Source: DATLSM01 sp049585815 (GTDB lineage Bacteria; Actinomycetota; Thermoleophilia; Solirubrobacterales; 70-9). Taken from it: a stretch of 64,000 nucleotides of DNA. Shown here piece after piece: positions 48,726 through 56,424 of this stretch (position 1 is the first letter of the stretch; every line of letters starts with the position of its first letter). The notes under the pieces are model-generated. The model saw only the letters and a program-made list of their open reading frames with translations. It was not told where the DNA came from and ran no database searches. The translations under genes were made by a program, and so were the position numbers. The DNA is taken from positions 1 through 64,000 of the forward strand of contig JBAVAR010000155.1 of the NCBI GenBank assembly GCA_049585815.1, in the 5' to 3' direction.

Positions 48726-49892
48726 ATGGCGACCAGCGCCGAGGTGGGCACCCAGACTCAGATCGAGGAGATCGAACCGTTCGAGGCGGCGGAGGAGATC
48801 GCGGGCGGCAACGTCGTCCTGATCGATACCCGCGAGCCGCACGAGTATCAAGAGGCACACCTCGAGGGTGGCAGGCTCATACCGCCGGCGCTGCTCACCG
48901 ACGAGATTGGCGCAGCCGCCCCCGACAAGTCGGCCCGCACGATCCTCTATTGCCGTACCGGCAACCGCTCCGCGATCGCCGCCGCCCAGATGCAGGAGTT
49001 GGGCTATGAGGACGTCGCCTCCATGGTCGGCGGGATCATCCTCTGGCAGGAACAGGGGCTGCCGGTGGTCGCCGCGCAGGGGATGACCGCCGAGCAGCGC
49101 GATCGCTATTCCCGTCACACGCTTCTCCCCGAGGTGGGCGTCGACGGGCAGCTGAAGCTGCTGAACGCGAGGGTCCTGCTGGTCGGCGCCGGCGGCCTCG
49201 GCGCCCCCACGGCGCTCTATCTGGCGGCAGCCGGCGTGGGCACGATAGGCCTTGTTGACGACGATCTGGTGGACGCCTCCAACCTGCAGCGCCAGGTGAT
49301 CCATAACACAGAGCGGATCGGGATGGCGAAGACGCAATCGGCTCGGCTCACGATCGAGGCGCTCAACCCTGACGTCGAGGTGGTCGAACACCAGATGCGT
49401 CTTGACTCCTCCAACATCATCGAGACGATTGGTGGCTATGACGTGATCGTCGACGGGGCGGACAATTTCCCCACGCGCTATCTGCTCAATGACGCATCAG
49501 TGCGCCTGCGCAAGCCGGTTGTCTCTGCCTCGATTCTCAGCTTCGACGGCCAGATCTCCACCTTTGTCCCCTTCGAGGGGCCCTGCTACCGCTGTCTTTA
49601 CCCGACACCGCCGCCGGCCGAGCTGGCGCCAAGCTGCTCCGCCAACGGTGTGCTCGGGGTGATGGCTGGGACGATGGGAACCCTGCAGGCCAATGAGGTG
49701 ATCAAGCTCGTGCTCGGCGTCGGCGAGCCACTGATCGGCCGCCTACTTCTCTATGAGGCGCTCAGCACTCGCTTCACCGAGCTCAAAGTTCGTCGCGATC
49801 CCGAGTGTCCAATCTGCGGGGAGGACGCGACTGAGATCGCCGACGCCGATCTGGGCAAGTTCCCCGACTACGAGCTCTTCTGCGCCGGTTAG
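48726..49892 (+). CDS. rhodanese-ThiF fusion, sulfur-carrier adenylyltransferase/sulfurtransferase (MoeZ-like)
   Basis: The 388-residue protein starts with a rhodanese domain (residues ~15-115; active-site loop Y-C76-R-T-G-N-R). The ThiF/MoeB domain follows (residues ~125-388): ATP site GAGGLGAP, DDDLVDASNLQRQ, zinc Cys pairs C287/C290 and C361/C364. This order is the reverse of MoeZ/MOCS3, where ThiF comes first. It should adenylate CysO at its Gly-Gly end and hand over sulfur to make the thiocarboxylate. cysO follows after 20 bases. Confidence 0.9.
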   Translation: MATSAEVGTQTQIEEIEPFEAAEEIAGGNVVLIDTREPHEYQEAHLEGGRLIPPALLTDEIGAAAPDKSARTILYCRTGNRSAIAAAQMQELGYEDVASMVGGIILWQEQGLPVVAAQGMTAEQRDRYSRHTLLPEVGVDGQLKLLNARVLLVGAGGLGAPTALYLAAAGVGTIGLVDDDLVDASNLQRQVIHNTERIGMAKTQSARLTIEALNPDVEVVEHQMRLDSSNIIETIGGYDVIVDGADNFPTRYLLNDASVRLRKPVVSASILSFDGQISTFVPFEGPCYRCLYPTPPPAELAPSCSANGVLGVMAGTMGTLQANEVIKLVLGVGEPLIGRLLLYEALSTRFTELKVRRDPECPICGEDATEIADADLGKFPDYELFCAG

Positions 49893-49912
49893 CCGGTAGG
49901 TTTCCGGCGCAG

Positions 49913-50185
49913 ATGGCAACGGTTCGCATCCCACCGGTTCTGCGCGCCCAGACTGCCGGCCTGGCCGAGGTCGATGCCGTCGGCTCGAACGTGGGCGAGG
50001 TGCTGCGGGCCCTCATCGCCGAACACCCGAAGACCGAGGACCAGCTCTTTGGCCCCGACGGTGATCTCAATCGCTACTTCAACATCTACTTAAACGATGA
50101 GGACGTGCGGGTGCTTGACGGTCTCCACACCGCGGTTGCCGAGGGCGATACGGTTGTGATCCTGCCGGCCATGGCCGGCGGCTGA
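49913..50185 (+). CDS. cysO: CysO-type sulfur carrier protein
   Basis: The 90-residue protein has the ThiS/MoaD ubiquitin-like fold and ends exactly in Gly-Gly (VVILPAMAGG). In Mycobacterium CysO-thiocarboxylate donates sulfur to O-phosphoserine via CysM, and Mec then frees cysteine. The neighbouring genes here are exactly those. TAGGTT lies 10 bases before the ATG, so some separate transcription is possible. Confidence 0.92.
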   Translation: MATVRIPPVLRAQTAGLAEVDAVGSNVGEVLRALIAEHPKTEDQLFGPDGDLNRYFNIYLNDEDVRVLDGLHTAVAEGDTVVILPAMAGG

Positions 50186-50190
50186 AAGCC

Positions 50191-50236
50191 GCGCCTGCCG
50201 GCAGGCGCTGTCGCTTGCCGGATTCGGCATGCCGAA
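50191..50236 (+). terminator. two adjacent perfect palindromes after cysO
   Basis: GCGCCTGCCGGCAGGCGC (50191-50208) and TTCGGCATGCCGAA (50223-50236) lie between cysO and cysM. They can fold into hairpins that end the upstream transcript, which agrees with a separate promoter for cysM. Confidence 0.5.
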
Positions 50237-50284
50237 CCTCGGAGTCCTTGGCGTGATTGATTTTCGCCGCCCGATCCAACCGGG

Positions 50285-50300
50285 CTATACTTTTTGAAGT
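50285..50300 (+). promoter_or_regulatory. shared promoter/operator motif, copy 2 (cysM)
   Basis: This is the same 16 bases as copy 1, with TATACT at 50286-50291. The cysM GTG at 50299 is 7 bases after the hexamer, so transcription would begin at or next to the start codon (leaderless). The dyad is complete except for the last base (AAGTG). Confidence 0.6.
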
Positions 50301-51264
50301 GACGCTGGAGGGCCTTCAGAAACGACCCTGCGGGGGGCGCTTTGGCAACATTGTCGAATCGATCGGCAACACTCCGCTGGTCGAGCTGCCCCGGCTCTCT
50401 CCGAAGCCCGAGGTGCGGATCTTCGCCAAGCTCGAGGGCCGCAACCCAACCGGCTCGGTAAAGGACCGCGTCGCCAGGGCGATGATCGAATCGGCCGAGG
50501 CCAGCGGCTTGATCGAGCCGGGGCAGACGATCCTGGAGCCGACGTCAGGCAATACCGGAATCTCTCTGGCGATGATCTGCAGCCGCAAGGGCTACCCGCT
50601 GAAGGTAGTGATGCCTGACAACGTCACCAAGGAGCGCACCCAGTTGCTGCGGATGTATGGGGCGCAGATCGTCTACTCGGAGGGGGCCAAGGGCTCCAAC
50701 GGAGCGGTCGAGGTGGCCTTGGAGATGGCCAAGGACTCCGCCTACTACATGCCTTACCAGTACGGCAACGAGGCCAATCCGCGCGCCCACTACGAGGGCA
50801 CTGCGGTCGAGATTCTCGAAGAGCTTGACGATGTGACCGCGTTTGTCGGCGGTCTTGGCACCGGTGGCACGCTGATGGGCAATGGCCGGCGGCTGAAGGA
50901 GGCAAATCCCGCGACCCTGATCGTCGCCGCCGAGCCGATGCAGGGGGAGATGGTGCACGGCCTTCGCTCGCTTGAGGACGGTTTCATCCCGCCGATCATC
51001 GACCTCTCCATCCTCGACCGCAAGATCATGGTCTCAAACCGCGACGCGATCCTTTGGACCAGGCGTCTGCTCGATGAGGAAGGGGTCTTCGCCGGCGTCT
51101 CCTCCGGGGCGATTGCCGCGATCGCGGTGCGGATCGCCGGCGAGCTCGATGGTGGCAACGTCGTCTTCCTGATCCCCGACGACGGCTGGAAGTACCTCTC
51201 CTCGGGTGTCTACACCGAGCCGATCGAGGACATCGAGAATCTGGACTCCACTGTCTGGTGGTAA
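50299..51264 (+). CDS. cysM: cysteine synthase, CysM type
   Basis: The 321-residue PLP enzyme has Lys55 (NPTGSVKDR), the substrate loop TSGNTG and the phosphate loop GGLGTGGT. In this context it should use CysO-thiocarboxylate, with O-phosphoserine as acceptor. I put the start at GTG 50299, just after the promoter box; the ATG-like alternative further upstream is before the promoter. It is followed by mec. Confidence 0.92.
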   Translation: MTLEGLQKRPCGGRFGNIVESIGNTPLVELPRLSPKPEVRIFAKLEGRNPTGSVKDRVARAMIESAEASGLIEPGQTILEPTSGNTGISLAMICSRKGYPLKVVMPDNVTKERTQLLRMYGAQIVYSEGAKGSNGAVEVALEMAKDSAYYMPYQYGNEANPRAHYEGTAVEILEELDDVTAFVGGLGTGGTLMGNGRRLKEANPATLIVAAEPMQGEMVHGLRSLEDGFIPPIIDLSILDRKIMVSNRDAILWTRRLLDEEGVFAGVSSGAIAAIAVRIAGELDGGNVVFLIPDDGWKYLSSGVYTEPIEDIENLDSTVWW

Positions 51265-51275
51265 GCGGAGCACCG

Positions 51276-51674
51276 GTGCGGATCTCGCAGCAGCTTGTCG
51301 ACGAGATGTTCGCCCATGCGCGAGAGGACCTGCCCAACGAGTGCTGTGGGCTGGTCGGCGGTAGGGACGGCGAGGCGGACGCCGTGATCAGGGTGGAGAA
51401 TGCCGCGGCAAGTCCGCTGCGCTATGAAATGGATCCGCAGGAGCAGTACAACGCGCTGAAGAGGATCGAAGGTAATGGGGGGGAGCTGCTTGCGATCTAC
51501 CACTCCCATACGAAGAGTCCCGCCTATCCTTCGCAGACCGATGTCAACCTCGCGGCCGCCTGGCCCGAGCAGATATACCTGATTGTCTCGCTTGCCGACG
51601 AGCAGGCGCCCGACCTGAGGGGTTACCTTCTGAGGGATCTGAGGATCGCCGATGCCGAGGTCTCTGTCTCATAG
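51276..51674 (+). CDS. mec: Mec-type JAMM metalloprotease releasing cysteine from CysO
   Basis: The 132-residue protein has the JAMM set E22 and H76-x-H78-x7-S86-x2-D89. Mec cuts the CysO-cysteine adduct after Gly-Gly to free cysteine and recycle CysO. GTG 51276 has GGAG five bases upstream; GTG 51258, overlapping the cysM stop, is in frame as well. Translation is coupled to cysM. Confidence 0.92.
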   Translation: MRISQQLVDEMFAHAREDLPNECCGLVGGRDGEADAVIRVENAAASPLRYEMDPQEQYNALKRIEGNGGELLAIYHSHTKSPAYPSQTDVNLAAAWPEQIYLIVSLADEQAPDLRGYLLRDLRIADAEVSVS

Positions 51675-51978
51675 CCAAAGCCGTGGTTCCCGCGCCCAGG
51701 ACGCCGGCGATGGGGGTGGCGGAGGCGGCCAAGACGAGGGCGGCGGGGGCGGCGGGGGCGGCGGCAGGTTGGTCAAAGTCGCCTTCGCCCCCAGCTTGGT
51801 GGAGGCCGAGATGATCCAGGGCTTGCTCTCTGAGCACGGCATCCCCAGCCTGCTGAAGCGCGGTCCGGGATTCGACGTGCCGGAGTTCATGCCGGTCGGG
51901 CCCCGCCAGATCTTCGTCGCCGAGGAAGCCGCTGGCAGGGCACGGGAAGTGCTCGAGGGGACTCCGGGCGCAAGCTAA
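51652..51978 (+). CDS. DUF2007-like protein with poly-Gly linker
   Basis: The 108-residue protein has a low-complexity Gly-rich segment (residues ~20-38, runs of 6 and 9 Gly). The DUF2007 core follows (LVKVAFAPSLVEAEMIQGLLSEHGIPSLLK, IFVAEEAAGRAREVLEG), which is thought to be a small signal-transduction or ligand-binding domain. It overlaps the end of mec by 23 bases, and its stop overlaps the convergent gene. The poly-Gly run is likely a flexible linker. Confidence 0.78.
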   Translation: MPRSLSHSQSRGSRAQDAGDGGGGGGQDEGGGGGGGGGRLVKVAFAPSLVEAEMIQGLLSEHGIPSLLKRGPGFDVPEFMPVGPRQIFVAEEAAGRAREVLEGTPGAS

Positions 51979-52730
51979 TCGATGTTGGGACGGGCGATCG
52001 CCCGCAGGTAGCCACGCCAGGCCTCCTCAACCTCACCGATCCTGGCTTCAAAGGCGGCTTCCAGGGTCGGCTTTGCGCCGCCGGGCAGCAGGCGCATGGC
52101 GAGCTGCCGACAGGCATCGGCGCCGCGCTCGTTCTCGAGAAGGTCGAAGATCGTGCCGCCGAGGATCACCGCGTCTCGGCGCGATGGGGGGAAGGAGGGG
52201 CGGGCGCTCTCGCGCAGGCGACGGATCACCGCGGCCCTGTAGAGGCCCACCTGGCGGGAGAAGTACTGGGCGCCGCCCTCTGCCAGCCATGCCCAGCGCA
52301 GGTAGCGGGCGAAGCGACGCGGCGTCCATGAGGGGGGAAGGTCCGGGTTGTTTGCGGCGATCACAAGCTGCGCATAGAGGCGCTCGGCGGTCCCTCGCAG
52401 CGCTTCGCGTGAATCCTCACCGGCGGCGCGGCGCTCCATGTGGGGATCGTTGAGGACATGCAACTCGGTCGCCATCGCCCAACCCGCCAGGTAGCGTCGG
52501 CCGGCCGGTGCCGCCGACCAGCGCGCAGCCGGCAGGAATGGATGAGCCATCGTCAGCCAGGCCGGATTGGTGTGGATGACGACAGTGACGTCCCCGGGTA
52601 CCTGCTCGAAGTCGTCCTCGAGCCTTAGCCTCAGGTCCTCCAGCCGGTCGAGAGTGCGCTCAGCGAAGGCCCCGTCGTCGCTGTCGTGGCGAGCGGTAAA
52701 GCTGAGCGATTTTGTCTCGACCCAAGGCAC
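51975..52730 (-). CDS. degenerate peptidase-MA-like protein
   Basis: The 251-residue protein aligns by eye with gluzincin-type peptidase-MA proteins: the region WAWLAEGGAQYFS matches the helix that carries the third zinc ligand Glu. The position of the HExxH helix reads RLYAQLVIAANN, with no His or Glu. The rest (VVIHTNPAWLTMAHPFLP, LAGWAMATELHVLND) fits the fold. It is therefore probably catalytically dead. No signal peptide was found. Confidence 0.62.
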   Translation of the reverse strand: MPWVETKSLSFTARHDSDDGAFAERTLDRLEDLRLRLEDDFEQVPGDVTVVIHTNPAWLTMAHPFLPAARWSAAPAGRRYLAGWAMATELHVLNDPHMERRAAGEDSREALRGTAERLYAQLVIAANNPDLPPSWTPRRFARYLRWAWLAEGGAQYFSRQVGLYRAAVIRRLRESARPSFPPSRRDAVILGGTIFDLLENERGADACRQLAMRLLPGGAKPTLEAAFEARIGEVEEAWRGYLRAIARPNID

Positions 52731-52766
52731 CGGGGCCGAGCGTACTAACCGCCGTCTAAAACGGCC

Positions 52767-53399
52767 TTAGACGAGAACTGGTTCGGCCTGGCCTGCGCAG
52801 ACCGATTGGATCTCTTGGCGGGCACGGTCGAACTCCTCATCCGCCATTACGGGGGTACCCTCGAAGGGGAGGTCGCGGTCGATCTCCACCCAGGAGCGGC
52901 AGCCGTGGTACTCGTCGCGAACACGCACGGTGACGGGGCGGGGGATGCGGTGGACGCGCAGCAGGAGGACGTGCAGCGGGTGGCGACGCTTCCAGTTGAG
53001 CCGCTTCTCGGCGTAGTCGGGCGTCCAGACGTAGAAGGGCGAGAGGCTGTCGAGCGCCCGTCGATCGGTGATCGTGAAGTGATCGGTCACCTCGGCCCAG
53101 GCGCGCAGGCGGACCCGCTCGGGCTGAGAGATCCCGCCGTCTTGGATCAGCGCCCTCGGAGGTGGCTCCTCGTCGGGCCAGACCCCCTCTTCAAGCGCCC
53201 GGCGCAGCTCGGGGTGATGGGACTCACGCACCAGATCGTTCTGCTGGTGGTCGAAGGTCGGGTAGAGGAAGAAACGCTCGTGCTCGAGCTCGAAGTGCTT
53301 GTTCTCCTCGCGGATTCCGCCCTTGCGCAGGGTGAGCAGCTGCTCACCCTCGGCGAGCGCACGCACCGTTACGGCCCATTCCTTGAAAGCGATCGGCAT
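52767..53399 (-). CDS. DUF1802 family protein
   Basis: The 210-residue protein matches DUF1802 (FKEWAVTVRALAEGEQLLTLRKGGIREE, ERFFLYPTFDHQQNDLV, WTPDYAEKRLNWKRRHPLHVLLLRV). The function is unknown. ATG 53399 gives MPIAFKEW; the longer frame from 53513 adds 38 residues of improbable sequence. The upstream region (53470-53560) is AT-rich and probably contains its promoter. Confidence 0.75.
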   Translation of the reverse strand: MPIAFKEWAVTVRALAEGEQLLTLRKGGIREENKHFELEHERFFLYPTFDHQQNDLVRESHHPELRRALEEGVWPDEEPPPRALIQDGGISQPERVRLRAWAEVTDHFTITDRRALDSLSPFYVWTPDYAEKRLNWKRRHPLHVLLLRVHRIPRPVTVRVRDEYHGCRSWVEIDRDLPFEGTPVMADEEFDRARQEIQSVCAGQAEPVLV

Positions 53400-53559
53400 T
53401 TGGAAGCTGTACCTGAGAAGGTCGTGTGAATCGATGACTGAGAGAGGCGCCTCTGCCCCTGTCTGGACGGTCGGTCCGCCCGGAGCCGGGCATTTTAGAC
53501 CAGCCCGGTCCAAACGCCAAATTAAACCTTCTTAAAACATCTCGGTCGAGCCTCAGCGC

Positions 53560-54975
53560 TCACTCCCACCGCTCCCAGCGTGACGCGCCGGCGGGGGAGA
53601 GGACGAGGTGGACGCCGTCCAGCTCAGGGTCGATGGCCGGAAAGTCCGTGCGCAGGTGCCCGCCGCGGGACTCGCGCCGCTGAAGGGCAGCCGCGGCAAT
53701 CCCGCGAGCGAGGGGATAGGGATCGCCGGCCAGCGCACCCAGACATCGAGCGCTCCGCAGTGGGCCGGCAAGGCGCCAGACAGCATCGCGCGTCTCTTCA
53801 GTCGGCGGGGTGAAGCGCCACCCAGGGGGGGCCGGGCGCCCGGCGCCGGGCGCCTCTCCCAGCGCCGCCAGCGCCGTCCGGGCGCCGAACACGAAGCACT
53901 CGGTGAGCGAGTTTGAGGCGAGGCGGTTGGCGCCATGCAGTCCGGTGCAGGAGCACTCGCCGACCGCGTAGAGCCCGGATAAGGACGAGCGCCCCTCGAG
54001 ATCGACCGCGATCCCTCCCATCACGTAGTGGGCGGCCGGTGCTACCGGCACAGGCGCCGAGCGAGGATCCAGCCCGGCCTCGGCCAGAGACGCAAAGACG
54101 CTCGGGAAGCGAGCCGGGTCCACCGCGCGCAGGTCGAGTCCGAGATGGGCCGTGCCCTCCCTCTCGGTGCGGTCGAGGATCGCAGCGGTGACCGCGTCCC
54201 GCGGGGCGAGCTCGTCGGTGAAGCGTCGCCCGGCCGCGTCGAGCAGGGTTGCGCCCTCACCGCGAACGGCCTCAGTGATCAACATCCCGTCAAAGCGAGT
54301 CCCGGGCAGCGCCAGCGCGGTCGGATGGAACTGGCAGAACTCGAGATCGGCAAGATCGGCCCCCGCTCTCTGGCCGACCACCGGTCCGGCGCCGATCGCC
54401 CCGCGCGGGTTGGTGGTGCGTCGCCATAGTGCCGCAGCCCCGCCGGTTGCAAGCACGGTGGCTGGCGCTGCGATCGGCTCGGCCTCGCTCAGCACCCCGT
54501 GACAGCGCTCGCCGTCGCTCCAAAGCGCCGTCGCCGAGGTTCGCTCACGAACCTCGATACGCGACTCAGCGGCGACCATTGCGGCCAGTTTCGAGGTGAT
54601 CTCGTGTCCGGTTTGGCTACCGCCCGAGTGCACGATCCGCCGCCGCGTGTGGCCGCCCTCAAGCCCCAGGGCCAGCCCCCCCTCCTCGTCTAGGTCGAAG
54701 ACAACGCCGCGCTCGCGCAACTCCCGCACGGCAGCCGGAGCTTCATCGACCAAGGTTTGGACAGCCGAGGGCCGACACAGCCCACGGCCCGCTGCCATCG
54801 TGTCAGCGGCATGCTGGGCGGGGGAGTCGCCCGGCTCCAGCGCCGCGGCGAGCCCACCCTGCGCCCAGAAGCTGGCGCTCTGGGAGAGTGGCGTACGGGA
54901 AATGAGGCAGACTGAGCCGCCGTTCTCGGCGGCTCGCAGCGCCGTCCAAAGCCCGGCCGCGCCGCCACCGACCAC
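53560..54975 (-). CDS. nadB: L-aspartate oxidase
   Basis: The protein has the NadB features: FAD motif GGGAAGLWTAL, SASFWAQGGLAAAL, EGGHTRRRIVHSGG, EFCQFHPTAL, RGEGA, APAAHYVMGGIAVD and TGLHGANRLASNSLTECFVFG. It oxidises aspartate to iminoaspartate for NAD synthesis. The first ATG/GTG/TTG is GTG 54975 at the start of the Rossmann motif. The upstream in-frame codons still encode the expected strand (VEFDVAVVGGG), so the true start is probably further up with a rare codon such as ATA near 55002. No nadA or nadC is nearby. The C-terminal helical domain looks short. Confidence 0.9.
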   Translation of the reverse strand: MVGGGAAGLWTALRAAENGGSVCLISRTPLSQSASFWAQGGLAAALEPGDSPAQHAADTMAAGRGLCRPSAVQTLVDEAPAAVRELRERGVVFDLDEEGGLALGLEGGHTRRRIVHSGGSQTGHEITSKLAAMVAAESRIEVRERTSATALWSDGERCHGVLSEAEPIAAPATVLATGGAAALWRRTTNPRGAIGAGPVVGQRAGADLADLEFCQFHPTALALPGTRFDGMLITEAVRGEGATLLDAAGRRFTDELAPRDAVTAAILDRTEREGTAHLGLDLRAVDPARFPSVFASLAEAGLDPRSAPVPVAPAAHYVMGGIAVDLEGRSSLSGLYAVGECSCTGLHGANRLASNSLTECFVFGARTALAALGEAPGAGRPAPPGWRFTPPTEETRDAVWRLAGPLRSARCLGALAGDPYPLARGIAAAALQRRESRGGHLRTDFPAIDPELDGVHLVLSPAGASRWERWE

Positions 54976-55001
54976 GGCGACGTCAAACTCGACCGCTTCG
55001 G

Positions 55002-55421
55002 CTATTGCCGCTCTGCCTCTCGGCGGATCGACTCGACCTGTCCTCGCAACCAGGCGGCTGCCGCCTCCCGGGCGCGCGCTCTGCCGTCGTCGATCGCCCT
55101 CTCGGCCTCCGCGGCGCGCCGCTCCGCCGCCTCGACGCGATTCTCAGCCGCCTCGGCCTGGGCCTCGATCTCGCCGAGACGCTCTTCGGCGGCGGCAATC
55201 GCCTTCTCCTTTGCCTGGCGCTCACGGCGCAGCTCTCCCTCGGCCTCCGCGGCGCCCAGGCGCTCCTTCTCGAGGTTGGCTTCCAGGGCGCGGACCTCGG
55301 CAATCGCCCTCCGCTCGGCCGCCTCGGCCGCATCCATAGCTTCCCGCAACCGGCGCTCGGCCTCCGCCACCTGCGCGTCAAGGCCCTCGCCACTCGCTCC
55401 GCTCATCCTCTCGCTCGCCAT
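55002..55421 (-). CDS. alanine/glutamate-rich coiled-coil protein
   Basis: The 139-residue protein is almost entirely a long charged helix with Ala/Glu/Arg heptads (AEAERRLREAMDAAEAAERR, EIEAQAEAAENRVEAAERR) and ends AAAWLRGQVESIRREAERQ. It has no signal peptide or domain. Its stop lies directly at the probable nadB start, and it follows the glycosyltransferase gene, so the three may form one operon. Confidence 0.72.
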   Translation of the reverse strand: MASERMSGASGEGLDAQVAEAERRLREAMDAAEAAERRAIAEVRALEANLEKERLGAAEAEGELRRERQAKEKAIAAAEERLGEIEAQAEAAENRVEAAERRAAEAERAIDDGRARAREAAAAWLRGQVESIRREAERQ

Positions 55422-55430
55422 CTCGCCGGC

Positions 55431-56381
55431 TCAATCTATTACCGGGCCGGTGCTGACGTCGCGGTAGGCCTCGACAACCCTTTCGGCCATCCGCCTCGCC
55501 GAGAGCGAAGCGGCGCGCAGCGCCCCGGCAATACGGGGGTCCGCGGCCTCAAGATGAGGTCGGGCTGCTGCGCTCCAGGCTGCGATGTCAAAGGGTGCGC
55601 ATAGACATCCCGCGATGCCAGCCAGTGCGTAGGGGGCGATGCCCACTGGAGTGGAGAGCACGGGCACGTCGCAGGCCAGCGCCTCGACGCAGGCGAGGCC
55701 GAAGCCCTCATAGTCAGAGGTGATCACCACCGCGTTGGCGGCGTTGATCCAGAGCGACATCTGATCGGGTTCGATCGCCCCGCCATTGAGCAGCTGGACT
55801 CCACAGGTGTGCGCCAGCGCCACGGCGCGATCGTGGCGCTTCTCGGGTCGGGCCGGATCGGCCGGGAAGAGCAGGTAGCGACCGTCCGGATCGAGGTCAA
55901 GCGCCAGGCGCGACTGGCGCCGCGACTGCGGCCGAAAACGACCGAGGTCCGGGCCGCAGGGAAGCACAGCCGCCCCCGGGATGCGCGGTAATCCAGGCCT
56001 GCCGTCCTCGGGGGCAAACAGAGCCCGTGAGACGGCCGAGGTTAAGTCCACCCGCCAAGCCAGTCGCCGCGACAGCGCGCCAACGACGCTGTGGCGAACG
56101 TCGGTCCCATGGAAGGTGACGACCAGCGGCCGCGCGCCGGCCAACCGTGCGCACCAACCCACCAGCCCATAGTGGGCGTGGACGAGGTCAAAGTGCTCAC
56201 GGCGCAACAGCGCTCGCAGCCGTCGCGTCGCCGGCAGGTACTCGTCCCTCCCTCGTGGGAAGGCGAACAAATCGACCTCGACACCCAGCTGTCGCACCTC
56301 ATCGATCTGGTCGCGCACCCACCGCCCCCGCTGGGGCGCGGTGGCGTCAGGGAGGAAGTTGGTTACAACCAGGACGCGCAC
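55431..56381 (-). CDS. glycosyltransferase family 4-like
   Basis: The 316-residue GT-B fold protein has an N-terminal Rossmann half with VVTNFLPDATAPQRGRWV and DLVHAHYGLVGW. Its C-terminal half contains VLPCGPDLGRFRP, FPADPARPEKRHDRAVAL and the E-x7-E motif (SDYEGFGLACVEALACDVPVL). The donor sugar and acceptor are unknown. It is at the start of the coiled-coil/nadB run, 9 bases upstream of the coiled-coil gene. Confidence 0.9.
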   Translation of the reverse strand: MRVLVVTNFLPDATAPQRGRWVRDQIDEVRQLGVEVDLFAFPRGRDEYLPATRRLRALLRREHFDLVHAHYGLVGWCARLAGARPLVVTFHGTDVRHSVVGALSRRLAWRVDLTSAVSRALFAPEDGRPGLPRIPGAAVLPCGPDLGRFRPQSRRQSRLALDLDPDGRYLLFPADPARPEKRHDRAVALAHTCGVQLLNGGAIEPDQMSLWINAANAVVITSDYEGFGLACVEALACDVPVLSTPVGIAPYALAGIAGCLCAPFDIAAWSAAARPHLEAADPRIAGALRAASLSARRMAERVVEAYRDVSTGPVID

Positions 56382-56424
56382 AGGTGGCGAGCGTATCCCC
56401 GGAGCGATTGCGCGGAGGGCTGAC

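Noticed and set aside
51715..51770. Poly-Gly run in the DUF2007-like gene as a possible simple-sequence repeat or PE-PGRS-like element
   Set aside because: It is only about 18 codons, in frame and inside a short conserved gene; most simply a linker.
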